Source: Rhynchopus euleeides (lineage: Eukaryota > Euglenozoa > Diplonemea > Diplonemida > Diplonemidae). From it: a DNA stretch of 64,000 nt. The position numbers and the translations under genes were made by a program. How positions within the stretch are numbered: position 1 is the first letter of the stretch; every line of letters starts with the position of its first letter. The notes below the pieces were generated by a model that saw only the letters and a program-made list of their open reading frames with translations, had not been told where the DNA came from and did no database searches. The stretch lies in contig OY723250.1 in the NCBI GenBank assembly GCA_963210315.1, positions 1,798,001-1,862,000 of the forward strand. The letters run 5' to 3'. Of this stretch, positions 21,204-32,538 are shown in pieces.

Positions 21204-22991
21204 AGATCCACGTGGTGTGTTTACCTCTATCGCGACGCCCCCTGCGACTACGACCCCGTCCTCCCCAGAGACGACCGCGCCTGCCTCTGCAGCCCTGTGG
21301 AAGCCATCCCCTGCACCCCACCGCCGCATGTGACGCATGTGGAGGCTCTCCCCTCCGCCCCGCCACCCCTCACCATGTGCCTGTGCCTCAGCCCTCCCCT
21401 GAGGCAACCCCGTGTACCGCTTCTCCGAGCCCGCCACCCCTCCAGCTGTGCTGAAGGGGCTGGCCTACACCGTGGGCTCCCCGGGCTCACCCCACCGCCA
21501 CCTGATGCAGCCTCGTGGGAGGCTCTCACCCGACAGCACCCGGCCGTCCATCCCCGCCGTGTTGCAGCTGAAGCGCGCCGCCTTCGAGGCACATACCAGT
21601 TCTACCCCGGTACTGCCTGCCCAGAGGCCGAGGGTCGATTCCGTGATTCCCATCGCTGACGCTGACCTGGGCGACCCGGCCGCACCCTCTGCTACTACCT
21701 CCCCTCCCAACGGCGTGTCCGTTGACGCAGTCCACCACCCAAAGCCCCGTTCAGGCGCCTCTTCCTCTGCCCGTGCATGGCGCCCTCAGGCTTGCGGGCC
21801 TCCCTCAACCCCTCCTCCTCCCGTAGCGCGTCGCCGTTGCCGCCTGCGCCCTCCCCTCCTGTGGCACCCCACCAGAGCAGCTCCTCTCTCAAACAAGGGG
21901 AGCCTACCGGGCCACGTCCCCGCGTAGTTATGTAGACGACCCCCTTGGGGTGCGGGTGTCTTCGATACGGGGAGAGCCTGGTATTGCGATTATTCTCCCG
22001 GGGGGGTCTTCGCTGGTCGTTATCCTTCGTCAATATCCGCCAGTTTTCAGCCAATTCAACAGGAAATGCACCAAAGTGCACTGACGATCACCCCGTCGCG
22101 AAGACCCCCCCCCCCCCCCCCCGGGTGGTGGTGGGATGGATTGAACAATCAGATACACCCCACGGTTGCTGCGTTTTTTTTGATACCATCCAAAACACAG
22201 CGCAGCATTGTGTATAGGAGGAAATACGATACTAGAAAGGACTGGCGTCATCACCTCTGTCATGTTTCCCTTTCTTCGTGCTCCACCACACCTTCTGTAC
22301 TTCAGACAACACAAACACACAATAGCCGGTCGTGAGATTTGTGCAGAGGAGTGGTGGAAGCGGTCAACAAAACATTTTTCTTCGTTCCATTTTTTGTGTT
22401 TCCATAGCGCCAAGTAAGATATCGACAGAAGGACGTCTAGTACGCGTATTTCCGTCCGGTGTTTCGCCCAACAAGCTTGCTTGTGCACTGTGAAGAATTT
22501 GGGTGGGAGCGCTTGAGGGTCGGGTGTTGTGTGTTTGTGTGTGGTGACCACGTTTTGTGTGGGGAGATCCTGCGCGGATCACAGCCCACCCTGTGTGTGT
22601 GTGTGTGTTTCAGACCAATTTTTTGAGGTAACTTGGAGACATGAATCAGGGCTCCACTCTCAAGGATTAGCCACAATCTACGCCCCCTGGAGGGGGATCC
22701 GGGGAATTGCCCCCTAGTGTTTTCCCCCCTGATTCCCCCCCCCCCCTCCCCCAAAACAGGAGCGTCAACCCACCAAATCTCCAAAATCGAAAAGTTAGCG
22801 ACAGGCCTGTACCTGTTGCATATTGCGCAGACTGACGGGGGGCTGCGCCCCCTCCAGCACCTGAAGACGGATCCTGGCTGTGGCGTGTCTTGACCCCCTC
22901 CTTCCCACCGTGTTGCCCCCACGATCATCACCCCCCACGCCACACACTGCAGTGCGTACGCCTCCTTCCCAGCCCTTTATCTTTTACAACA
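21204..22991. other. Intergenic region with a possible coding remnant
   Basis: From about 21,412 to 21,927 one + frame stays open for 171 codons (YRFSEPATPPAVLKGLAYT onward), Pro/Ser-rich, with codon usage somewhat like the genes here. It has no start ATG and no recognised domain, so it may be a decayed exon. The rest holds a C17 run near 22,106, a (GT)n tract at about 22,590-22,607 and the dispersed 100-bp repeat at 22,706-22,809. The last 50 bases contain acceptor-like AGs at 22,951 and 22,971, upstream of the methyltransferase start. Confidence 0.4.
22706..22809 (+). repeat. Dispersed about 100-bp repeat, copy 2
   Basis: Second copy of the repeat at 16,435-16,528, differing mainly by an expanded C run. 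It lies 183 bp before the arsenite methyltransferase start. Confidence 0.7.
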
Positions 22992-24113
22992 ATGAACGTG
23001 ATGCGTGCCTTCCAGCGTGCCGGGCGTATGGCCGTGCAGAGCCGTGCGTCTTCTGACAAGACCTTCGACTCTGTGAAGGACTACTACGGGAAGGTGCTGT
23101 CCACCTCGAAGGACCTGAAGACCTCTGCCTGCACCGCGGCAGGGCGCCCGCACCCCGTCGTGCTGAAGGCGATGAAGCGCGTGCCGACGGAGATCAAGGA
23201 CAAGTTCTACGGCTGCGGCACCCCCCTGCCCCTGGGGATCGAGGGCCTCAGCATCCTGGACCTGGGCAGCGGCAGCGGGCGTGACTGCTACCTTGCGGCC
23301 GACCTGGTGGGCGAGAAGGGGCGTGTCATCGGGCTTGACATGACGCAGGAGCAGATCGATGTGGCCCGCCGCAACGTCGACGAGTTCACCAAGACCCTCG
23401 GGTACAAGCAGCCGAACCTGAAGTTTGAGCACGGCTACATCGAGAAGATCCTGGAGTCGGGTGTGGACAAGGAGTCCATCGACATCATCATCTCCAACTG
23501 CGTGGTGAACCTGAGCCCCGACAAGCCTGCCGTGCTGCAGGGTGCGTACGACGCGCTGAAGGTGGGTGGCGAGTTCTACTTCAGCGACGTCTACTGCGAC
23601 CGCCGCCTCCCCCAGGAGGTGAAGGACCACGAGGTGCTGTGGGGCGAGTGCGTCGCTGGCGCTCTCTACATCACGGACTTCGAGCGCGAGGCGGTGAAGG
23701 TCGGGTTCCACGACCCCCGCATCCTCGACATCGCGGAGATCAAGATCACCGACCCGGAGCTGGCGGACATCTGCGGTGAGGCACGCTTCTACAGCATCAC
23801 CTACAGGCTGTTCAAGCTTCCCGGCATGCTCGAGACGAAGTGCGAGGACTACGGCCAGTACGCTGTGTACAAGGGCTCCATCGTGGGCCACCCCAACTCC
23901 TACGTGCTGGACGACCACCACAAGCTGGAGAAGAACAAGCCGTTCCTGGTGTGCGGCAACACCGCCGCCATGCTGGGTGAGGACGGTGTGTCGTGGCTGG
24001 CGCCCCACTTCGACATCCACGGTGACCGCAGCGTGCACTACGGGCTGTTCGACTGCGCCCCGCCTGCGGCGACCGGTGGCGGCGACTCGGGCTCCCCTGC
24101 CTCGTGCTGCTAA
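22992..24113 (+). CDS. AS3MT: Arsenite S-adenosylmethionine methyltransferase (ArsM/AS3MT)
   Basis: Single exon, 373 residues. The enzyme methylates trivalent arsenic using S-adenosylmethionine and thiols. The SAM-binding motif ILDLGSGSGRD is at residues 88-98, with the acidic GLDM strand after it. The cysteines known to bind arsenic in the algal and human enzymes are all present: C47 (KTSACT), C75 (YGCGTPLP), C170 (IISNCVVNLSP) and C220 (GECVAGAL). The C-terminal domain ends in a CC pair. Residues 1-21 (MNVMRAFQRAGRMAVQSRAS) are basic, lack acidic residues and resemble a mitochondrial or other organelle-targeting peptide. The start is supported by this peptide and by the pyrimidine-AG 20 bases upstream. 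Confidence 0.93.
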   Translation: MNVMRAFQRAGRMAVQSRASSDKTFDSVKDYYGKVLSTSKDLKTSACTAAGRPHPVVLKAMKRVPTEIKDKFYGCGTPLPLGIEGLSILDLGSGSGRDCYLAADLVGEKGRVIGLDMTQEQIDVARRNVDEFTKTLGYKQPNLKFEHGYIEKILESGVDKESIDIIISNCVVNLSPDKPAVLQGAYDALKVGGEFYFSDVYCDRRLPQEVKDHEVLWGECVAGALYITDFEREAVKVGFHDPRILDIAEIKITDPELADICGEARFYSITYRLFKLPGMLETKCEDYGQYAVYKGSIVGHPNSYVLDDHHKLEKNKPFLVCGNTAAMLGEDGVSWLAPHFDIHGDRSVHYGLFDCAPPAATGGGDSGSPASCC

Positions 24114-27007
24114 GACCTGACCAGGGGGGGTTGGGGGGGGTGGTGGGGTCTGCGCGCCAAGCCCCCAAACCCACACCGACCAGACGAGTGTCCATACATT
24201 TTTGGTGTACTGCTTGCTGTGTAAGGCAAGGCCATCCCCCGCCCCCCCCCCCCCCCCTCTCTCTCTCCTGGCGTGCCGGTGGCGCGAGCGCCCATCCCTT
24301 TCTCTCTGTCTCTCGACCAGGTTCCACCCCCCCCCCCCTCTTGCGTTCCCCCTCCTTCCCTCTCCTGCTGAATCAAGAAATGTCCCCCGCTTCTTGCTTC
24401 TGGCACAGGGCCCCACGCCACAGGTCGAATGTGTGTGCAAGGTTTCCGTGTTGTGTGTGCAGGGCCGCCGTGGGATGGGGTCGGATGCATCGACCCGACC
24501 CCAGCTGAAATTTCCCCCACCGCCACAGGCCCTGCCTCCCCCCCGTCGCTCCCACACACTCACTTCCCCGGTTGGTGTCCCTGAGTTTATCTCTGGATTT
24601 TATGAAGAACCCGGCTAGCTTTTTTTGCTCTGTTTTCTGCCTTTCTCTTTCTCTCTCTCTCTCTCTCTCTCTGCGTAGACGAGGGAGATGAAGGGGGACA
24701 GAGAAACGCAACAGAGCGGGGGGGAGGGCGCTCGGGCGGGGGGGCAAGAGTGATGGGGGGATCGCATCACCCCATCTTTCCCCCCACCCATGGAACTCCC
24801 ACCCCACACCCCCGTTGATGTTGCCTTGTGTGTTTCCTCCGCCCTTCTCGCCGATATCACAAGCAGGCGTTATATTAGGCGACTTCGCCTGTCAAAGAAG
24901 TATCAGAATGGGGCGTCGAGAACGATGACCGATGATGGACAAAAGTTAGGGAGGGGTGGGTGGTGGAGATATGCGAACTGCACCAGCAGATTTTATTTCT
25001 GACCCCTCGCCGTGATGGGGCCTCAGTGACGCTTGTTGGCGTGAGTGAGGCACGTAGGGTCACAAAGGCCACAACAGACCTCTTCCCTCTGCGCGTTCCC
25101 CCCTCCAAATGTGTCTTCGAAAAATTGATGTCGTGTGTTCAACGTTTGCCAAATATGTGCCGCGCAATTTTATCGGACGGGTTGGTAGTCCAAAAAAAAT
25201 GACCAAAAACAAAACAACAATAAAAAAATACGACACAGGCTTTCCCTCCCCCCACACCCACTGTGCATCCCTTCACCACTGCACCCCTGGGCTCAAGGGC
25301 AACAGGAGTGGGGTGTGCCCTTTTGAAGCCTCCGATGCGACCCTCGAGAATGAAACTTACCACAGCTTCTCGCCAACCGTACTCACCGGCTGTGATTACG
25401 CTAAAGAAAATACCAGAGGCATTCAGTTATCACGAAAATCACAAAAAAATAGCCATGCGCTTTATTGGCAATAGAGAAACGAGTAATTTCTCCACCCCCC
25501 CCCCCCCCCCCCCCGCCACCTTTTGTTGCGCATCGATTTGAATGCTCTTCTCTTTATATCCGGTGCCCTGTTGCCAACAGTTCCAAACAGCGAACAGATG
25601 CGGCCGCGCTGGGGGAGGGGGTGGGGTGGGGTGCATGCATCCGGTGTCTCAGGGCTGAAGAATTATTCGCAGCTGCATTTCCTGTGTGAACAAGATACGT
25701 GATCTACAAATGTGTGACAAAGTGGAGGGGGGGGGAGGGGCGCCCGAAGAATTCCAGTGTGCTTCCAATCCCAAGTGTGCAAATATGTATCAAATTAGCA
25801 AAGCATGTGTGTGGTTTCCGCCCCCCCCCCCCCCTCCCGATGTACTTCTCACACATCTGTGTGGCCATCCAGAACACATACGAGGCCGCCTCCAAAAAAA
25901 CAAAAGACTGTGCTCCGCACCACGAGCCCTCTTCCTCATAGCAGCGGCGGGCTTTGTGAGTGGAAGCGCCGTGCCACACTGCAAGTGCCCCACACCCTCA
26001 CACCCCCCCCCCACCCACCCCACCTCCAGACCACTGCAGACTGCATTGTGTTCGCACACAACACACTCGCTCTCGCTACCCCCCCGCACCCCCACCCCCG
26101 CCCCTGTCTCGGTGTTGGTGGACCTTTCCCTTCCCGCACTCTGCGACTTGTGGGAGGCCCAGGCCCTTGTTTGGCAGTGAAGCTTGAATACCACATCAGC
26201 CCTCCCTGTTGTTGTTTTTTTTTATCGCCGAACCCGCCGACCCATCTTCACCCACTCGCTCCCGTTGCGGATCCGATGGTGTGCTGGTGGGGTTCCCGGT
26301 GGCGTTCTGTCAGGGATATGTTCGGATGTGTGCCCAGATCTTTCTGGGCATGCCGTCTGGGGCTGCATGTTGAGGGGAAAAAAAAGCACAGCCTGATTGT
26401 GTTGCAAGCGAGTATCTGCCAAAATCAGAAAACAGGGCCAGGCAGTGTCCCCCCCCCCCCCCCCCGCCTCCGCCCACCCGCCCACCCGCCCACACTTCCC
26501 AAAAAGGGTTGCTGTGGTTATTCTGTTTTGCTGAAGACCGATTTCGCAGCGGCACAACTCAAAGAGCAAGAAGAGAAAAAAATGACGGTGCTTGCGCTGG
26601 GGTTGGAGGGGGGGGATGGGGGGGGGGGGGGGCGGAAGTGAGACAAACGTGCTGGAAAACGCCCACCGACACGTCGCGCGGTGTTCCCCCTCTCCGCCCT
26701 ATCCCACCCCCCCTTTCCCACACCTTCATATGGCATGCTACACGCGCACGCGGTCATGCTATGAATACACCCCGTGCCACAAAACCTCTGCCCTGCTCTC
26801 CCCCACTGCAACACACCACACCACAGGCGTTTCGAGCACTCTCTCAGCAACCAAAGGGCCCTCCTCGACAGGATTGGGTGGGAGACCCACAAAAGGCAGA
26901 AGGGCAGAAGTCCGCGGGTGCCAGAAGGGGTGATACACAACACAGGATCCGGCAGCTTCGCCTGTCTGGTCACACTACACCCCAAACCCACGTTGCGTTG
27001 GGGCACC
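24114..27007. other. Intergenic region rich in C runs and (CT)n
   Basis: No gene supported. It holds C runs near 24,241-24,257, 24,330-24,339, 25,495-25,514, 25,822-25,835 and 26,450-26,465, a (CT)n tract at 24,643-24,672 and a G run near 26,617-26,632. The last 230 bases (CACACCACAG near 26,825, CGGCAG near 26,955) are probably the leader of the ankyrin-like gene. Confidence 0.5.
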
Positions 27008-27742
27008 ATGGGCGGTACCTCCACCAAGTGCCTTGACGATGCCCTGCTGCGACGGGAGTATGTAAAGCTGAAGAACCTGGTTAGCCGGAGCTCTGCGGAG
27101 AGACTGCGGAACTGGTTTGAGAATGGGGTGCTGCGGCCCCACATGATTGACAGCGCGGTGATGTCGCCCATTGAGTTCTGTGCGCGGGGTCATGTGGATG
27201 ACAACGGCACGATGTGCGTCCTCATGCAAGCTTTTGAGGAGTGCGGTGCTGCACGCAGGCTCTACGTGACACGCACGCCGACAGAGATTATGGACAAGAT
27301 TGTGTCCCCCGCTGTCCGGCGTGACCTGCTCTCCGTCGTCAAAGCAGTGTTCAGCGTGCGAGAGAAGGTGCCGTTGATGCTGACCACCCAGGTGAGCACG
27401 CGGTGCAAAGGGGAGAATGTCCAGAGCACCATCATCCACCTGGCGGCGGAGCAGCATGCGGTGCGCTGCCTCCCCTACCTCCTGGAGAAGGCGCAGGTGT
27501 CGTCGCTCCTGTCCTTCATGCTGCAGAGGCAGGATGGGATGCACCAGCTGCCCATCGATGTGGCGAATCAGGACACCTCGGACACCCTCACGCACTACGA
27601 CTCGATGTCATTCGACAACGAAGATAAAGGCGTTCTGCTGAACTCGGTGCGAATGTCGATCACCGACAACACGACGGATTCTCACAACGCGTCGGTCGTC
27701 AGCAGTGAGAGCAGGGGTCAGGTGGCCTGGCATGCTTTCTGA
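27008..27742 (+). CDS. Ankyrin-like protein with N-myristoylation signal
   Basis: Single exon, 244 residues. The start MGGTSTKC fits the N-myristoyltransferase consensus (Gly2, Thr6, Lys7), and Cys8 is a likely palmitoylation site, so membrane anchoring is inferred. The middle contains ankyrin-like helices, clearest in STIIHLAAEQHAVRCLPYLL and in the HQLPIDVANQDTSDTL segment. The C-terminal 45 residues are Ser/Asn-rich. The frame stays open about 230 bases upstream of the ATG without another methionine. The myristoylation motif and GCACC before the ATG favour 27,008. It is probably an adaptor at a membrane; the partner is unknown. Confidence 0.65.
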   Translation: MGGTSTKCLDDALLRREYVKLKNLVSRSSAERLRNWFENGVLRPHMIDSAVMSPIEFCARGHVDDNGTMCVLMQAFEECGAARRLYVTRTPTEIMDKIVSPAVRRDLLSVVKAVFSVREKVPLMLTTQVSTRCKGENVQSTIIHLAAEQHAVRCLPYLLEKAQVSSLLSFMLQRQDGMHQLPIDVANQDTSDTLTHYDSMSFDNEDKGVLLNSVRMSITDNTTDSHNASVVSSESRGQVAWHAF

Positions 27743-27926
27743 GCGTGAACAGCCCCAAGCTCCTTGTTGCAGTGATTTTCCCCCGTGGCGAAAAAATAAA
27801 ATTTCGCAAAAAAAAATCTCTGGAAAAATCGTCCGGCGAAAAAAGTTTTTTCGCCACGGGGGGTTTTGGCGGGAATTTTTCAGGGGGGTCTGGGGAGAGG
27901 TCCTTGAGGAAAAAAATCAGGCCCAG
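27743..27926. other. 3' flank of the ankyrin-like gene up to the duplication edge
   Basis: AT-richer than its surroundings, with the inverted stretches CCCCGTGGCGAAAAAA (about 27,781) and TTTTTTCGCCACGGGG (about 27,845), a 16-bp inverted repeat around about 50 bases. Copy A of the segmental duplication begins at 27,927. Confidence 0.5.
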
Positions 27927-28011
27927 GAAAAAAATGGGAGGGCCTGCTCTGTGAGCCCCACCAAGCAGTCACAGATTGGCAGGACAAGACCTGCAGAGGG
28001 TGGCTGCAAAG

Positions 28012-28206
28012 AACAGATGTTCACTACCGTGGCCTCCGGCGGCTGCGGGGCTCCGCCCCCCAGACCCCACTTGTGGAAACCAGGCCCACAAGCCGTACAG
28101 CAACCCCAGGAATGCGAAAACGCCCAAAATCTGTAGCCTCGACGGGACGGATGTTCACTACCGTGGCCTCCGGCGGGTCTGGGGGGCTCCACCCCCAGAC
28201 CCCCCC
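28012..28206 (+). repeat. Two further copies of the hairpin repeat (copy A)
   Basis: Copies at about 28,012-28,069 and 28,146-28,206 have the same ACTACCGTGGCCTCCGGCGG core and GGGGGG-loop-CCCCC stem as those at 15,967 and 16,139. Confidence 0.75.
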
Positions 28207-28267
28207 TGTCGCGTGTGACTGTCTCGCAAGTCCTTGGGCGTATGCGACTGGCCATCTCCGCGTAGTC

Positions 28268-28292
28268 TCGGGCGCGCTTCGCGCGCCCGAGA
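28268..28292. repeat. Perfect 11-bp-arm palindrome with TTC loop
   Basis: CTCGGGCGCGC TTC GCGCGCCCGAG. The duplicate copy at 39,849-39,873 has the same arms but the loop is GAA, the reverse complement. Confidence 0.9.
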
Positions 28293-29330
28293 AAAATTTT
28301 TCCGGGTGGGAAAATTTTTTTTCGCCGGCATTTTTGGGATTTTCAGCGGAGAGGAAAATCACTGCCTTGTTGCCGAAAACAAAAGCTCTTTGCGTCTCTG
28401 AGGTGCGTCTTCTCCCTTGCGTCCCGCTGTTTGGCCACCGCTGTGGGTGGGGTCGCACCAGTCTCCATTCGGTGCGTCCCAACCCAACGGCAGGCGGTGT
28501 GGCTTTCTGGGGGGTTCTCTCCCCAGTTGCGAGCGACGAAGCGTACGACTGAACCTTTGTAAGGATCACAGCCCACGCCCTTGCCACAGGAGTGTGCGCT
28601 CAACGACAAGTACCCGGTTGCCTCCCTTTATTTTCCGCAGTTGCTGGGCAGGGTGTTTTCTCTGATAAGAGCGGAAGGGGGTCCAGATATTGCCAAGGGG
28701 CTGCCACACTTTATTTATCCTCTCCGGTTTGCTATTCACCCTTCCTCCCCCCCCTCCCGTGGGGGGGGAGAGTAGGCGGGGGCTGGGTTTCCACCCACTG
28801 CCCCCACCCCACCCGACCCCCACCCCACCCACCAACCCACCCTCTCGGTGGTGGTGTGCTCTGCTCTGCTCATGTCTGCCGGTGGGTGCCCCGTGCCCTC
28901 TCCACCCCCTCCCACCCGGCACCCCCACCGGATGTTGTGGTTGGGGGAGGGAGGGCTGCGAGAGCCTTTGCTCATGATTTGCCGGTGCCGATGAATGGAA
29001 AAGCTTCGCGTGTGTTGCGAAGAGCGGGGTGCTGTCGGTGTGCTCTACAGTGCGACAACAAAAAGGATTAGTGTGAGTGGGGGGGGGGGGGGGGGGCTCA
29101 AGGGATAAATAAACAGAGTTGTGTGGTTGGGCGGCGTGGATGTCTGCATTTACACTTGCCGGCAGGCGTTTCGCTTTTGTGCCATACGTGGCACAAAAAC
29201 TCTCTTGTTGCGACAGGTCTCACTCTCCTGCACCCCATTCACACTCCCCACCTCCCAGCCGTGCAGTTCCTTATATTGCGAGCACACCGCGATAGCCAGT
29301 GCAGAGGTGTCACAGGAGCGGCGCGGCGCG

Positions 29331-29361
<31 letters not shown>

Positions 29362-29535
29362 CCCCACCCAACCGCCCAAGCCTTTTTCCAGAAAACCTCC
29401 TTCTTGTCCGAACCCCCCTCCCACCGATGTGATTGCCCCACCCACCCACCCACCCCTCGCTACCTTCTGCAGGCATCCACCCACTCCCCACTTCCCACAT
29501 CCCCTTTCGGGTGCAGAGCGCCAGAGCCGCTTACA
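28293..29535. other. Intergenic region before PRMT copy A
   Basis: No gene supported. It contains G- and C-rich stretches, a G run at about 29,079-29,095, a C26 run at 29,331-29,356 (the empty site of the foldback element in copy B), and a leader ending GGGTGCAG about 20 bases before the PRMT ATG. Confidence 0.5.
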
Positions 29536-31428
29536 ATGGCAGGGCTTGCCGGGGAGGAGGACAGCGGTGACTTCGGCGACTGGCAGGAGGAGTTTGAGGA
29601 GACCGCAAAGTGTCTCATCTCCAACAAGGTCTTCCCCAGCGCTGCGGAGGCGATCGCCTCGACGGAGTCGCTCGGGTTTGACTTTTCGCAGGCGACGAAG
29701 GGGCGCGGGGCCTATGACAGGATGAAGATCATCAACTATGTGCGGAAGCGTGTCGCCGAGGGTGCCACATCCTCTTCGGTGCTGTTTGACGAAGTCATGT
29801 CGAGCGACGCCTGGCGGTGTGACAAGTTTCTGGCCCCTGTGCTGGAGGACGATGCGCTTCTCTTCAGCATGACGGAGGAGGATGAGGACGAGGAGTCGCG
29901 GCACACCGACCCCCCGGAGAACGATGCCAATACCGTGGCGGGTCTGTTGGAGCAGGCCAACGTGCTGCGGCGGGAGAACCTGGAGCTGAAGCGGAAGTTC
30001 AAGCAGTACTTCGAAGACGAGTCTGCGGCGAAGGCTCCGCAATTCGGGGACCCCGAAGCAGGCCTGGAGCTGGTGGTGCCGGACTCCCCGGACCTGGCTA
30101 TCGCTGGGCTGAAGAGTCCCGGGCGCGGTGTGCCACACAAGGCGTCCTGCATGTCCCTCAGTATGGCGTCGAATGTCGCGCCGCTGGCCGGCGGGCCCGA
30201 TGCGTCGTTCAGCAGGACGGAGTACGACAAGGCTTGGGTGCAGATGTACGAGCGTCTGCTCTCCGCCAACGCCCCTGTGCTTATGAAGGGGAAGCGTGTG
30301 TTGAATGTGAACTGCGGGTTCGGCGTGTCCAGCATGCTGGCCAGCAAGTGCGGGCTTGCGAAGCACGTCGTGGCCTACGAGCCGCAGGACCTGCACGCAG
30401 CTTCGATGCTGTCCAAGATTGTGGAGCGCAACCAGTTTGGCAGCATGGTGACGGTGGCAACCACAGCCCACCAGCTGGAAGACATCACGGATGAGGAGGG
30501 GAGGTTTGAGGTCCTGCTGTTCCCGTGGTCCACGGCATGCCTGCTGCCGTTGGGAGTCGTTGACGCGCATGATCCACTGCCGTGACCAGTACGTTGAGCA
30601 GCAGGCAGTCGTTCTGCCTGATATGTACACAATGCATGCGGCTGGGTTCTGTGTCACTGCCGCAAACCTGCTCAACACAACCTCGTTTGACTTCACGCCG
30701 TTCTGCGAGGACCTGCGCCAGTCTGCGCTGAGCAGCAACCTTGCGCTGCACCAGAGCATCCCCCAGCAGGGCCTCTCGACATACTCCGTTAAGTTCAAGA
30801 CGTTTGACCTGACAAAAGCGCTCGCCAAGGATCTGGAGTTCACCGAAACCTTCGTGCTGAACCCCTTCCTCGCCGACAGCAAGGTGTCGGGCATCGTATG
30901 CAACCACCCCCCCACCACCACCACCACCCCCTTAATCACGACCATTGCCTATCCCCCCATTCCCCTTTCCGGATCTTGCGGACTTTGCGGCATACGGTGT
31001 CGCCTTCTCAACAGTTTCCCCTGACTGCCCACAATCACACCACAAACCCTCACAACACACAGGTCATGTGGTTTGAATCGGTGAACTCCCCTCGGTTCTG
31101 CACCATCGACCCCGTCTCCGTCACTTCCTCTCCGTCAAACCCCGCCGTTCAGAAGCTGTCGCACCTGCGGCAGACTGTGTTCTACCTGCCGAAGGATCTG
31201 TTCGTCGGGGGGCAGAGCCCGGCGACGAAGCAGGGCACGCCGATTGTCTTCCCACCGGAGATCATCGGGACCAAGGATCGCCCCGCCGCGTCACTCAGGG
31301 TGACCGTGACCTTTGCGCGCAACCCGCTGACGACAACCTACCTCAAGGCAACGCTTGCCGTGGTCCCCTGCCTGGCCCAGCAGGACGGGGAAGCCATTCT
31401 CGAAACCTACTACCTTCCTTCCGAGTGA
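29536..31428 (+). pseudogene. PRMT3-like gene, copy A, frameshifted
   Basis: Same gene as 42,279-44,170, with exons 29536-30895 and 31063-31428. Near 30,553 copy A reads CCGTTGGGAGTCG where copy B reads CCGTTGGAGTCG. The extra G shifts the frame, giving an early stop at 30,583-30,585 and a protein of about 350 residues that lacks the second half of the methyltransferase fold. The rest, including the GTATGC...CACACAG intron (30,896-31,062), is intact. The shift could be a true mutation or a sequencing error in a G run. If real, only copy B makes the full protein. Confidence 0.75.
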
Positions 31429-32538
31429 GGCTGCCTGACTGGGGTCTTGTAAGTTGGCATCTGGCAGCCGGGGGAGGGCCCCCTTCAGATTCAGACCATG
31501 CCGTGTGCATGTTTAAGTGACCTTGGTGTGTATGGAAATAGTGACAGCCACACGCTGGTCGGGGCGGGGTGGGGTGGGGGGGGGGGGGTGGTGGTGCGGT
31601 AGGATGTAAAACATAACCTAAGGCGCAGCTACCCACCAAGGTAGATCAGTTTCTGGTGAGCGGGCGGTGGTGGTGGTGGTGGTGGTGGTGAGGTGCAGTA
31701 GTAAGTAGATTCCCTCACCCCGCTTGCATGTGTTTGAGGCACGAAGAGCACGGCACCAGGTTTCCCATTTTTTTTTTGACCACGACAGAAAAATATGGCG
31801 CCTCGATGCCTGCCTTCTTGCCGAGACGAAAGTGCGGGGAGGGGGGAGGGGTGTTTCTTGGATGCTGTAGGTTTGCGGATGATTGCACCCTGCCCGATGT
31901 TTTGTTTAACCACGTAAACCCCCCTACACTGGGTGTGCGTTGAAAAGAAAATCCCGTTTCGATCCACTGTACACCACTAAGCAGCTGCCATTGGGTGTGT
32001 GCAGCACATGCATCATGCCACCCATTACTCTCTTTGGGGACCTTGTCATAGCATTTCGGAGCGTAGCTCCCCTTTCATTTCTCCTGATCTTAACCCCTGG
32101 GGGGCCTGGGAGGTCTGGGGTGACCTTCCCTCAAATAGGGTCCATCCTGATGGCGTGTCAGAGTCCACTGCCTGCCACACACATAGTCACCCACGCCCTG
32201 CCCTCCCCCACACTCAGTGCCGAGTGGGTGCTGGCTAGAGCCCCCACACTCTAACCCGAGCGGCTGATTCTTGAGGCGGCAGGTGGGGGGTGGGGTCGAA
32301 CCCAAAAGCGGGAAGCGTAGCCCACCCGACACACCAAGCTGCCAAGCTGATGCCTTAAAAACCACGGAGAGCCAGGACAAATACCAAAGAGACGATGCTC
32401 ACCCCCCCCCCCCCTTCCCCGTCTGCCGCCAGCTTCACCCAGATTTGAGGCATGCTCTGGCCTGTCACCCACCCACCCATCACCCACCCTCAGCCTCTGC
32501 TTAGGGACATCTTTCTGAACCGGTTTTTTTTTGCCAAG
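31429..32538 (+). other. Intergenic region between PRMT copy A and the next gene
   Basis: No gene supported. It holds a G run near 31,577-31,587, a (GGT)n tract at about 31,666-31,690 and a C run at 32,401-32,413. The last 15 bases (about 32,524-32,538), TTTTTTTTTGCCAAG, are a pyrimidine tract and AG touching the ATG, an acceptor-like start context. Confidence 0.5.

Noticed and set aside
22977-24563. 528-codon minus-strand frame
   Set aside because: Antisense of the arsenite methyltransferase gene running into low-complexity flank.
29239-30945. 568-codon minus-strand frame (and its counterpart at 42,078-43,649)
   Set aside because: Antisense of the PRMT3-like gene.
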